Shown in pieces: positions 1-24,976 of a stretch of 25,100 nt of DNA; the stretch's first letter is position 1, and every line of letters begins with the position of its first letter. The position numbers were made by a program, and so were the translations under genes. Under the pieces are notes generated by a model. The model searched no databases. It was not told the origin of the DNA and saw only the letters and a list, made by a program, of their open reading frames with translations. This DNA is from Apostichopus parvimensis (taxonomy: Eukaryota; Echinodermata; Holothuroidea; Aspidochirotida; Stichopodidae), in assembly GCA_000934455.1 (NCBI GenBank), contig JXUT01140860.1:1-25100 (forward strand). Direction: 5' to 3'.

Positions 1-53
1 TTCTCTGGAGGAGAGAAGCAGAGAATGGGAATGGCTAGATTATTCTACCAAAG
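1..53 (+). CDS. ABCD1: ABCD exon carrying the ABC signature motif (5' truncated by window)
   Basis: The frame starting at base 1 reads F-S-G-G-E-K-Q-R and continues through GMARLFYQ to a split Arg codon (AG|A). The signature contacts the ATP bound by the partner subunit. The first visible codon is TTC (Phe) where the family normally has Leu. The donor AG|GTAAAT is acceptable. Confidence 0.9.
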
Positions 54-1195
54 GTAAATATCTCTATGTAATGATCTGTTTATAATGAAGCAACCCCTAT
101 GTGATCATAGAAATGGCCAGATACATTTTTAAGACGGAGCTCGGACACGCAAACCAGACAATTTGATTCACTCTCTGATAAACTCGGAGAATGGTTGGAA
201 TGTTCTACCGAGTGTAGACAGTAAAATCTCAAGATGTAGCAATTCCCTGACATGTGAACAACTCCAGTGGCCAAATTGTTCCAGCAAAAGTGAAGTTGAA
301 AATCTCACTATTAAGTGTTTATAATTTAACAATGCCTTATCCGATATGTGATTAAGTTGGAGAATGGGCCAGATTCCTCTACCATAGGCAAATTTACCTA
401 ATTGGTCTGTAATGGACTTACTTTCCAAACAATTTAGAGATCTGTGTTGGCATGAACACGAACAATTCTAATAATCCAAAGTCCTTGCAACTATAGTAAA
501 TGCTTCTCTTCAACCCCAACCAAGCTGCTGCTTTTCAAAGGTTATTTGCATGAAGTTTTTAGTGCTACCATTTCAAATCTCTTTAATTTTCCCTTCCATT
601 ACAGACCAAAGTTTGCGCTTCTTGACGAGTGTACCAGTGCAGTGAGCATCGACGTCGAAGGTAAAATTTTTGTGCGAGCAAAGGATGCCGGGATCATTCT
701 CCTGACCATAACTCACAGACCTTCCCTCTGGTGAGTAACTCATCCATCGTTGACGTCCATGTCTTTCTGTCAGTGTATCTTTCTATCAAGTGTTTTCGGA
801 ATGTCGGTAGATGGTCACAAATTTTAAATTTATCTCAAAGAGCTGCAGGAAAAGTTACTCTCTACAATTGATAAAATATTGTCTTTTGCCATTCTAGGAA
901 ATACCACACCCATTTACTTCAGTTCGATGGAGAGGGGAATTGGAGACTGGAAGAATTGAACACAGCTACCAGACTCAGCCTCAACGAGGAGAAGCAGAGG
1001 CTAGAGGGCCAGCTGGCCGGAATACCCAGAATGCAACAGCGATTACACGAGCTCTGCGAGATTCTGGGTGAGGACTCCGTCCTCAAGACCACAGTCCCTT
1101 CGCAAGGAGAGGACGGTAACGGTTCATCCATACCAGAGGCGGATAAATTCATCAGCCCTGGTATCGGAGAGGAGGAGGAGGAGGAGGAAGACTAA
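1..1195 (+). CDS. ABCD1: Peroxisomal ABC half-transporter, ABCD1/ABCD2 type, 3' part (3 exons)
   Basis: Members of this family dimerise in the peroxisomal membrane and import very-long-chain acyl-CoAs for beta-oxidation. Joining 1-53, 605-730 and 898-1195 (donor AG|GTAAAT at 54, acceptor ACAG|A at 605, donor TG|GTGAGT at 731, acceptor CTAG|G at 898) gives one open frame of 158 residues ending in TAA at 1193-1195. In order it shows the ABC signature SGGEKQR, Walker B FALLDE, D-loop SAVSID, the H-loop motif THRPS, then [13 protein letters not shown] and a charged helical tail. The VEGKIF and [13 protein letters not shown] stretches fit ABCD1/2 and not ABCD3 or ABCD4. Transmembrane domain and Walker A lie left of the window. 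Invertebrates often have a single ABCD1/2 co-orthologue, so the symbol is approximate. The gene converges on TXNRD. Confidence 0.95.
54..604 (+). other. ABCD intron
   Basis: A 551-bp intron bounded by GTAAAT and a pyrimidine-rich CCCTTCCATTACAG. It is AT-rich. The short antisense frames inside it match no family I recognise, and I see no repeat or RNA gene. Confidence 0.85.
605..730 (+). CDS. ABCD1: ABCD exon with Walker B, D-loop and H-loop
   Basis: It completes Arg (AG|A) and encodes [16 protein letters not shown], then VEGKIF and the [10 protein letters not shown] segment. The Asp-Glu of Walker B is the Mg2+/catalytic glutamate pair, and the His of THRP is the switch histidine. The last codon (Trp) is split TG|G across the next intron of 167 bp (731-897). 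Confidence 0.95.
898..1195 (+). CDS. ABCD1: ABCD terminal exon, C-terminal helical tail
   Basis: It starts after CTAG and completes Trp, then reads [46 protein letters not shown] and a low-complexity end. The Leu/Glu/Arg-rich segment is the conserved C-terminal coiled coil of ABCD1/2. The final residues are seven Glu and an Asp, coded by six GAG, one GAA and one GAC (1169-1192), before TAA at 1193. The family's extreme C-terminus is variable, so the acidic tail is not alarming, but the GAG run is a coding microsatellite. Confidence 0.95.
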
Positions 1196-3200
1196 ATTAT
1201 TTTTTTGTTCCACAGAAAGAGATTATCTATAATTAAGCCAAATGTGTCAAGGTTTGAAGAACTTTATTGAATATGCAGCTTTTGTTAATTATAGGACTTT
1301 TACCATATCTGTAATAATTGTTATATTTTATGGCATTAATTTTTCTCAACTAAGAAATTTCACCGTCTTAAGCTGTATTGTTTGCAAATAATATTTTATG
1401 AAGACTAGCTCACGTTCTTATTTCTATTATACACCAGTCTATTTACTTATAATTTTTTTAACTTTTTTATAGTTATTTCCACATGTAAGAATATGCTTAT
1501 TTTGCCCCTTTCTCATAGTCATACCAGGTTTTTCTTATGGAGACTTCCATGGAAAATTACTTGGAAAATTTCATGGAAATTTCATGGAAAATTACTTTTT
1601 TGCCAAAACATTGAATACGTAATTGGAGGGTAGCATTATGCAGAACAACACAATTTTAATGTTGATCATTTAAAAAATGGATGTTTTAGTATAAAACTTG
1701 GGTTGCTGCTATAAGAGTTCATGTGTACTCAGAATGGACAGGGTTAACACAGGCTCAAAGCACAAAACAGCTTTTTGCATTGGTTAGTTATTTCACTTGC
1801 CAAATAACAGGGAACACATGATTTGTAACATGCTGCTAGTATTTCTATAGGTTTAGGATTTATTTAGACCAACTCTATTGGCCATTGTTTATTAATTGTT
1901 TATTCAATATTTATTCAGGGTGCTCGGACATTGTTTCACCAGTTTTTCATTCAGCAGGGTACTTATTCGGTCGATACAAAGAGACCTTCGTTTCGGGTAT
2001 TTATTTCTGAATCGTAAGCCTTCTTTGCAATTCTTGGGAAAACACCTGCGTATTATCGAGTCTTTGCTCAGCTGTTTCATGATTAAAGATACGCCTAAAG
2101 GCACAAGATTACATATGTATATATATGCTTTATATATACATTAGGTATTTTGTTACAACGTTGCATAGCTAATATCCTTGATGATGGGAAGAAGTTTTGG
2201 GTTTAATATCAAGAAATTGTTTACACCATAGATGATTATATTAAGTCAGCACTGTTTAATTGTAAAAGTCTTCTCACAGAGCAGTTGATTCGCTTGGCCA
2301 ATCAATTCATGAAGGAAATATGAAAAGAAATGTATAAATTGATTCCCGCATCATGTGGTCAGTCGCGGTATGAAACATATCAAGGTGATTAAGACCTCAC
2401 TTCTTGACAATCTTGCCAAAGACAAATTTCAAAGCAAAATAGAATTATTGAATTGACAATACTTTGCGATAATTCTTTAGCTCTTTGCGTGAAGTTTTTG
2501 ACAAGGGACATGCTTTTAAAAGTTTATATTATCATATTGCTATCTGTAATTTATGTTTATAACCATTGGACACATTATAACAAATTAATGTCCATCGCTT
2601 CTGCTGTAGGTTTACCTCAATGCTATGTTTAAGTAGATGATTAAGAAGATGATATCCTATATATGCTTGTTGTGTAGATTTCACTGTAAACCAACGTTGC
2701 AGTTTCACATTCTATTTTCACATTCCTGTCTCTATGCAACCGTATAGAAATTTTTACCAAGACGTGCAATTGCGGGGTGAAATTAATAGTTGGGGCGGAT
2801 TAATATCTTTAGTTTTTAAGTTCCTTCTTTTTTTTGTTTTATTCTTAAGATTCATCACAAGCAAATTTGAAGTCATTGACCTAACAGTGGACACATGAGA
2901 CATACTCTAACGTGAGACATACATGATAAATATATTAAGGACAAAATAAGCATTGTTAATTATGAATATTTTCTGGGACATTTTGAGAAGAAAATTATAT
3001 TTTATATCCTGTCAAATGTATATTGAAGTTCGCTGGAGATTTACGGTTAGTTTACTTGCCAGTATTGCTACATGTGTGTTGAATCTAAAGATTGGTTTAC
3101 CGCTGCGATACCCTCACTAGCAATATAATTCTCTAGCTTAAAAAAGTGTTAAATGTGGTTTTGAAACACCTAATAAAAAAAGATTAAAAAAAGGTAAAAG
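1196..3200 (+). other. Probable ABCD 3' UTR
   Basis: AT-rich non-coding sequence follows the ABCD stop. ATTAAA at 2082-2087 is a possible weak poly(A) signal. The first AATAAA on this strand is at 3172-3177 and is followed by GT-rich sequence at about 3210-3245, as expected for a cleavage site. A short repeated motif (TTTCATGGAAA-like) is at 1546-1595. The 3' end is inferred and has no direct support. Confidence 0.45.
3172..3177 (+). promoter_or_regulatory. Candidate poly(A) signal for ABCD
   Basis: AATAAA followed 35-70 bp later by a G/T-rich stretch. It is the first AATAAA after the ABCD stop on this strand. An A-rich context makes chance occurrence possible. Confidence 0.4.
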
Positions 3201-3399
3201 TAAAACAATGTGTAAACTTGGTGAGCTTGTATCTTGGTGATATTGTATCTGATAAACATATATGTAAATTTATCAGAATCAAATGAAACGAATTGTAAAT
3301 ATCGATCTAAAGGTGCGGAAGAAAAAAAATGCAGTGGTTTATCTTTTCTTGCATATTCCACCATCCATATCATATTTTCCCCCTTACTACCTCCTATAT

Positions 3400-3469
3400 C
3401 ATGGAACCATGATCATGGAGCCATGATCATGGAACCATGATCATGGAACCATGATCATGGAACCATGAC
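3400..3469. repeat. 14-bp tandem array of palindromes (5 units)
   Basis: Five head-to-tail copies of CATGGAACCATGAT. Copy 2 has one G for A, and copy 5 ends in C. The unit and its junction are both dyad-symmetric (CATGGAACCATG is near-palindromic and CCATGATCATGG is a perfect palindrome), so the whole 70 bp can fold on itself in many registers. Confidence 0.95.
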
Positions 3470-4324
3470 AAATTCTGTTTAAGCTAACTATGCCAAATAA
3501 TCATAAAGGTGTCAAAGTCTAACGGAGAAAGTGGTACATTGTTTCTCATACAAATGAATTTACCTTCAGTGTGATGTGAATGAATAGGAGTTAACCATGG
3601 TGTTTTCTGTACTATGTGAAAGCTGAATAATATCAAAGTATGATTTATGTAATAAATGATGAAAATGATGAAAATGACAGTGGTTGTCTCTCCTTTCAAT
3701 TTTCTTCAAAGGCCAGGGAGTGTATGTAACATTTGAGTGTTGAACTGCATTGAGTAACTTCAACATCATGATGAAATCAAATTTAAAGACCTATTAGGGT
3801 CAGCAGTATTTGGGTCATCAGTGTTAACCCCATATATGCTAGCCAATATATGCTAGAAAGTCAAGTGATGGTCACCAATGCTATAATTTTAACAGTATTT
3901 CACTGCCACTGTAAAAACGGAAAAAAAGTTACCCATCTTGGGATACTTAATTATTTTAATAATTCTCAAGAGCTGGAAATAATTTGCAGGATTAGAGTAT
4001 CTCAGAAGTTAAATTACTCTTGAAAACTTCTAGGAATTTTTAGCTAGCCGAAATTTGGGAGCCCAATACAGATGACTTTGGAAGGTGCCACAGCGCTTTG
4101 ACACTATTTGAATTGCTGTTAAATACCGCTGGTCTCGTGTCCTCAGAGAGTCACAGTTGGTAAAGTTTACAGTAGTGATGGCACCTTTCTTAACAGTCCC
4201 CTGAATGTGTGTACAGGATCAGTGCCAAAGACAGAACCAGACAAGCCCCCCAAAAAAAAAAAATTACCTGAACTGCATCACTCTCTGTCTGGTTACGTCA
4301 GAAGTGTGACCAGGTATATTGTGA

Positions 4325-4519
4325 ACATGGTGGTCCCTCTTGTGGACATGATGGTGGTCCCTCTTGTGGACATGATGGTGGTCCCTCTTGTGGACATGAT
4401 GGTGGTCCCTCTTGTGGACATGATGGTCCCTCTTGTGGATATGATAGTCCCTCTTGTGGACATGGTCTCTCTTGTGGACATGGTCTCTCTTGTGGACATG
4501 ATGGTCCCTCTTGTGGAAC
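4325..4519. repeat. Minisatellite with 24-, 21- and 18-bp units
   Basis: About nine units share the core CCTCTTGTGGACATG. Four 24-bp copies are followed by 21-bp and 18-bp variants and a final 21-bp copy. Every unit length is a multiple of three, so frames on both strands stay open: a + strand frame from 4207 to 4536 reads VDMMVVPL repeats, and the - strand reads HHHVHKRD repeats. No known domain is present and no flanking exon supports translation, so I call it a repeat and not a gene. Confidence 0.85.
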
Positions 4520-5502
4520 ATCATGAGAAACTTTAGATGAGCTTGATAGCCAAAGGTGTTTTATTGGGAAGAAGAACTTTTAGTATTTTGGAAGGTTGCT
4601 TTGCATATTCCAAGTCCTATTTAAAAATACACTAACTTGAAAACATTCCAGCAATGATCTTCCTCCTGTTCAAACTAATCGGTCCTTTCCTGGAAATTTG
4701 TTTTGATATTGTCCGAACAATACCTGTTCTATCATCCAAGTGTGCATCAAGTTTTCCATAAGAGACAAAAATGTTAATAAAAGACATTTAACAAGTGCCA
4801 CTAGTTCGTTACATTTTAATAGTAATATTTGTCCCTGTCATTAACAACAATATTACAACATTACTTGATATGATCATTACAAAATCAAAGTCACTTTCAT
4901 GTCTTTGATATACATATGTTGCTATAGAAAAGAAAAACAAAGAAATAAAACAACAACAAAAATCAGTGGAAATGTGATTAACACTGACATTGATAGGAGT
5001 GGATTTTAAAGACACAAAAAAAATCTTCATATTTTACAATTTTAGTCCCATGTAAAAACATCACTTTACAACTCTTTTAATTATTGGAGTGCTCATTGAA
5101 AATGAGTCACATTTAAATATTCAAGCGCATGAATTATTTATAGACAAATATTTCATATTTGCCATTACAAAAGAGTCATGAAGGCTCCCCTTACATCCCT
5201 GAACCCCAGATACCCCTCTAAATATCTTACAATTGTTTGACACACTGCTATAAAGTATTTTCAATATCGATGTGTATTTAAACTCATTTATCTAAGATTA
5301 TTTGTGAAACCCACTTAATGATATCCCTATGTAATAATGTGATGATTTGAAAGCACAAGTTTTTAGTTAGATGATGTTTCTATGTCAGGCACTTGTGTGT
5401 TGACCAAACAGTCAATTTGAAGACCCACACCAACCCCCTTCAGTGGTGGTTAGGGATACAAAATCCACCTAAATGCTGTGAAACTGCCCTTTTTCTTATT
5501 GT

Positions 5503-5508
5503 TTTATT
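5503..5508 (-). promoter_or_regulatory. Candidate distal poly(A) signal of TXNRD
   Basis: AATAAA on the - strand (TTTATT on +). It lies about 1.26 kb past the stop and beyond the SECIS candidate, so it would produce a message able to recode UGA. Position and hexamer are the only support. Confidence 0.4.
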
Positions 5509-6117
5509 CCCCTCTGGTTTCCACTTAACAATTAAATTGTCACTTAAACTATCCCCTTATAAGAAAAAATTTGCCTAACATTACAAATTTGAAAATCCTA
5601 ACAATTGTATGAGCACACTTGAATTATTTTGCACAATCATAAAGGTTGGTCAAAAAAAGTTATCAAAAAGATGATTACAGCCTTATAAAATGTACCAAAA
5701 GATGCGAATCATTTTGTTGAGAGGAAGTGCATGCAGCACAATTCATATCACTGACTGATGCCAAGCAGGGACACATCTAATATCAGTGTGAAGATCTCGA
5801 AAATGCCGATGGTAATCAGCAAGTTTTTACCAACTGGGAGAGCACTGGCTTCATTAAGATCTTGCCATAGGTTCGTTTACAATCGCGCAAATACCAAAAC
5901 TATTTCCCAAACAATTCTGTCGCTGTTATCGAAACGAAAAAATGTTTTTCTTCCTAAGCCCAAGGATTTTTTATAACTTTTTGGAAAATAAGAGGTCGGC
6001 TATAAGAACGGGAAAATAAATTAAAATAAGAAAAGACAAAAAGTTCAAAATATAATTCTTTAGTAGAGACCAGACTACGGTCCACTCCTATCAATGCAGA
6101 TGATATATAAGTTAAGC

Positions 6118-6193
6118 GAAAAGAGAGATTAGTTCCGACAACATCCCGCCTGTGAGAGCAAGTTTTAGGAGTAATGTCTTCATAGAGTCTTTC
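6118..6193 (-). promoter_or_regulatory. Candidate SECIS element, form 2
   Basis: Read on the - strand, the core AUGA (6183 to 6180) is followed by an 11-bp helix II: GACAUUACUCC pairs with GGGAUGUUGUC with nine pairs of eleven, two of them G-U. The apical loop begins UAAAA, 13 nt after AUGA. It contains a small extra helix (CUUG with CAGG, loop CUCUCA), the hallmark of form-2 SECIS. On the 3' side, GGAA (6136 to 6133) supplies the tandem G.A/A.G pairs facing AUGA. An outer helix (GAAAGA with UCUUUUC, one bulge) closes the internal loop. The departure from consensus is A where the 3' strand usually has U. It sits about 590 nt past the UGA, which is within the normal range. Confidence 0.6.
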
Positions 6194-6764
6194 GTAGACA
6201 TCTTTCTTCTGCTTAACGTCAATGTTCGCTACCCTGCTGCCGAGAAGCCTTCAGATATGTCTGTTGTTGTTGTTTTTATTCTTCAAAATCCATCCTAATA
6301 AGCCTAGAATACTCTCAAGTCCAAAGGTGGTAAAATGTAATTGGAACATATAATAATTTGACACAAACACCTTGGTGGAAGAACTAAGGATAGTTAGATA
6401 TTGCTATGTAATTAAAAGTTACTTTGACTGGATGGTAACCGTGGCAAATTAATAGAAGAAAACTGTTATTTTGATTAGTATTTCATCGATAAAAATCAAG
6501 AGCATTTTGACGCTGATATAGGACGGTAATGAAAATAAAACAAGATGCCACTAACACGCCCTTCTTGAAAGTGCAGAAAATGATATCCGAAACAAAAAAA
6601 CAAAGGAAAAAATTCTGGCCTAAGTGCTTGGCTTATTGAAAAATGTGCAAGTAGGTGCGCACTTGGTTTCCTATAATCTGGACTTGAGAACTTTTAACCT
6701 TTTAAAGAGATGAAGAGTTTGGTTTTAACAGACAGAACTAAGGCTTCCTTTAAAGCAGCAGGGC

Positions 6765-22142
<15,378 letters not shown>

Positions 22143-22738
22143 CTGAAATGTTATGATTTAAGAACAGAAATGATGTGTAATTCAATACACATTATTTTGA
22201 AAACCAAAACAAGAGCAATTTAATATCAGCAAGATGGTTGTAGACGTTACTTCCTTATTCCTACTCTTTCCTGTTTACTGTGTGATTGAATATTAGTCCA
22301 AGCAATGCTGAATTTACTGTGTAGAGAACTAAGGTCAAAGAAAGAAGTCCCTTGAGATGCAGCAAGTCACCACAATAGGAAAACCAAGCCGATGTTCCAC
22401 TATAGAGGGTCTGTGAAAAATGTGTATCCAGGTCCCCCTTTGAATGGTAGTTTCAGAAGAGAGTGGGCGGAGCCAGGAATTTGGGATAGGGGTCGCAGTG
22501 CTAAATCGTTACCTCTTTAGTACAGTAGGTTAGGAAGAGGAAAGTGCATCAGTAGACTAAAGACAGGTAATGGAAAGGCGTGAAGTAAACTATACCCGCT
22601 GCTCTAGTACAAGAAGTAGGAAACATTTAAGTTGCTACAGACAACCAGTAACCCAACAGGCTTAGTGATTCATTGCCATGTTTCATATGAGAACACCTTA
22701 TGTAGCACACTGCACACTACATTCTTAGTTTTGCCTGC

Positions 22739-23190
22739 AAATGACCTGTGACCTCCCCAGAGTATAGGTGCCTCGTAGTCAGATAGGTTAGTCTTTACAA
22801 TGGATATGAATTTTTAACCAATTTTCACTGTTGTGTTATATAAGATTTGCAGACTTTGACATCTGGTCACCCCTCAAATGACCTTTGACCCCGAGAAAAC
22901 TAGGGGTACCTTGTACTCAGTGTGTTGGTTCTACATACTGGGTATGATTTGCTCCTAAGTTTTACATACTTTATGATGTTAATAATTTTGGCCAATTTTT
23001 TACCTCCTGTGACCTTTTAGCTCTATGAAAAAAAAGATACAAGAGGGATCTTCATCACTCCCTGAGATAAAAATCAACATGTATACCAAGTACAAAGTTA
23101 ATCAGCCATGCAGTTTTAGAGTTACAGTGTTTAATGACTATCCAATGGTGTCACAAACAAAGACATGCACACCAGCACCATTGTATAGAT
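22739..23190. repeat. Old dispersed repeat with three diverged internal units
   Basis: Units begin near 22739 (AATGACCTGTGACCT), 22876 (AAATGACCTTTGACCCC) and 23004 (TCCTGTGACCTTT). Each continues with a gene-like GAGxxxxxTAGGxGxxxCTTxxTACTCxx pattern. The tail (CAAGTACAAAGTTAATCAG, then GTTTTAGAGTTACAGTGTTTA and a run with ACAAACAAAGACATGCACAC) resembles a class of short repeats common in marine invertebrate genomes. The identification is by general resemblance only. Confidence 0.6.
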
Positions 23191-24976
23191 TCCTTTAAAA
23201 AGCCTCTGGCAAGGAAGCAAAAAAACCCATCTTTATAAGGACATCTGATGCAGCGTAAATATCCCCACAAGATGAAGAACTTGCGCTGTTCAGAACATAG
23301 TCTTCTCACGATGAATAATTAATACTTTAGTGCAATGACTTGAATACAAAACAGCTGAGCTGAGAACATCAAACTAATACTAAAAGCCATCAACAAGTCC
23401 TTATTTGACTGTACTACTGTAAAAGCAGTCGACTACGTTTTCGGTATGTCGACCTGTTTATAATAACACACATGGTACAGTCTACAAGTTACGCATCCCT
23501 AGATATATACTGTACGTGGCAAGCTGTTTTAATAATGAGGCCCTTGATGTAAGCTAGGTGTATTAATACCATCCATCACTCTCAGTATTTAATACATTAT
23601 TATGAATGAAGCGAGCAGTATCCTCAGATACAGCAGCTCAGCTTATCCTAGGATACGACGACTTCGCATGCCCGGACAGAATTTGATGAAGAATAATGGC
23701 TTTTAAGGTTTCTTCATGCCTTCTGAACAAAACAAATTTACCTTCCATTATGAGGCCAAAAAAAAAAAAAAAAAAACCGCAAAAGCCAAAAAAAAAAAAC
23801 GAATTCAAACGACAGGAACGTCAATTTCGAAGGGAATTCAAGGTCTTTATTCGTCTCCACTCTCCAGTCTAATCTTTTAAAACCAGATGGTTTTGGAGAT
23901 ATGGTAAGATGGACGAAGCACATGCTATCTTTGCAATAATTTGAAGGTCGCCAGTAGACTTAGGCAGTTCTCAGTTATTATAATGCTATGTATATTTTTA
24001 TCATTTTATTTGATGGAGTGGGCATGAATCGTACAAGGATATTTCCTTGAAATTATGCACCTTGGGTATCATACATCTATATTCAATCAAATGAGCAGTT
24101 GTTTATTGCTTATTTTATTGTTCAATGATTTGTTCTTATGAATTCCAATTCTGATACCGTATCAGTAGACTTCAACGTGCAAGACTAACTAACTGAGCTA
24201 AACCTCTATACTAACCCCTATAAGGGCAAAGAAGAATGACCAAAAATAAGTTTTGGAAATGAGGAAATGTTTACGGAAATGTTTCATCACGAATGGGTAT
24301 ACGGAGAACTTTTCAGGCTGTGAATCTTTCCACCACGATACTACACGTGTGAAAGAATCGGGAGGGCATATCCTAGGATAGCCACTGGGAACGAAGAGGG
24401 TTCCCCCCTCCCCGACAAAAAAGTGGCCCACAAGTAAACGGGAAGAAAGCAACACTGCCACCAGTGACACCTCCTCGAGATGTTGCACAGACAGCAACGG
24501 GTCCAAACCAAAGTGTTGGTGTAATAATGTCCGGTTAGTGCGGATATTTGGGGGAGACAGGTGAGCAGGGCATAAAGATTTAGTTTATCTTGTGGGTAGT
24601 GGTTGGCACTTTCATCAATGTGAAAGGAACAAGGTTCAGTTAGAATTTTGAAGTAAATGTGTTGAAATCAAGGAGGAGGAGGAGGGTCCACAACACCTGT
24701 CCAACTATCCAGAGTTCGTGTAGCTGAGTTGGCAAGAAAAATCAAACTGACATTTTCATGTTTTTCTTTCCAACTTTCTTCTCAAAAACAGGAGCATTCA
24801 GGTTAAAAATGGAAGGTACTAAATGTTGCCTTACTTTAGGCTATCCATCAAACACAAAGGCACCTCAAAACTTTATGAATGTTACCAGTTTGTTGGCTAG
24901 GTAGATCAGAGTGCATATGTATGGGAGGAGACAGGTAAGAGAGGAATCAAGTAAATTGTACAGTTTAACCATTTAT

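Larger units (their letters stand above)
3200..5480. other. Intergenic region between convergent genes
   Basis: It lies between the inferred 3' ends of ABCD and TXNRD. Apart from the palindromic array (3400-3469) and the coding-length minisatellite (about 4325-4519), it is AT-rich unique-looking sequence with a short direct repeat (ATATATGCTAG twice) at about 3833-3855. I recognise no protein or RNA gene. Confidence 0.6.
5480..6764 (-). other. Probable TXNRD 3' UTR
   Basis: It follows the TXNRD stop codon on the - strand and holds the candidate SECIS (6118-6193). AATAAA occurs on the - strand at 6275-6280, before the SECIS, and at 5503-5508, after it. A selenoprotein mRNA must include the SECIS, so the distal signal is the more likely functional end. 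Short open frames here on both strands match nothing I recognise. Confidence 0.55.

Noticed and set aside
5814-5853. Second SECIS-like string on the - strand (ATGA ... TGAT)
   Set aside because: The core strings are canonical, but helix II has only about six pairs with a mismatch, the expected AA of the apical loop is missing at the right distance, and the outer helix is poor. The 6118-6193 fold is better on every point except the 3' U.
23757-23776. A homopolymer as a retrogene poly(A) tail
   Set aside because: No gene-like or LINE/SINE body is recognisable immediately upstream and no target-site duplication was found.
24198-24506. 102-codon - strand frame
   Set aside because: No domain recognised, no conserved splice signals, and no similarity to the TXNRD N-terminus.
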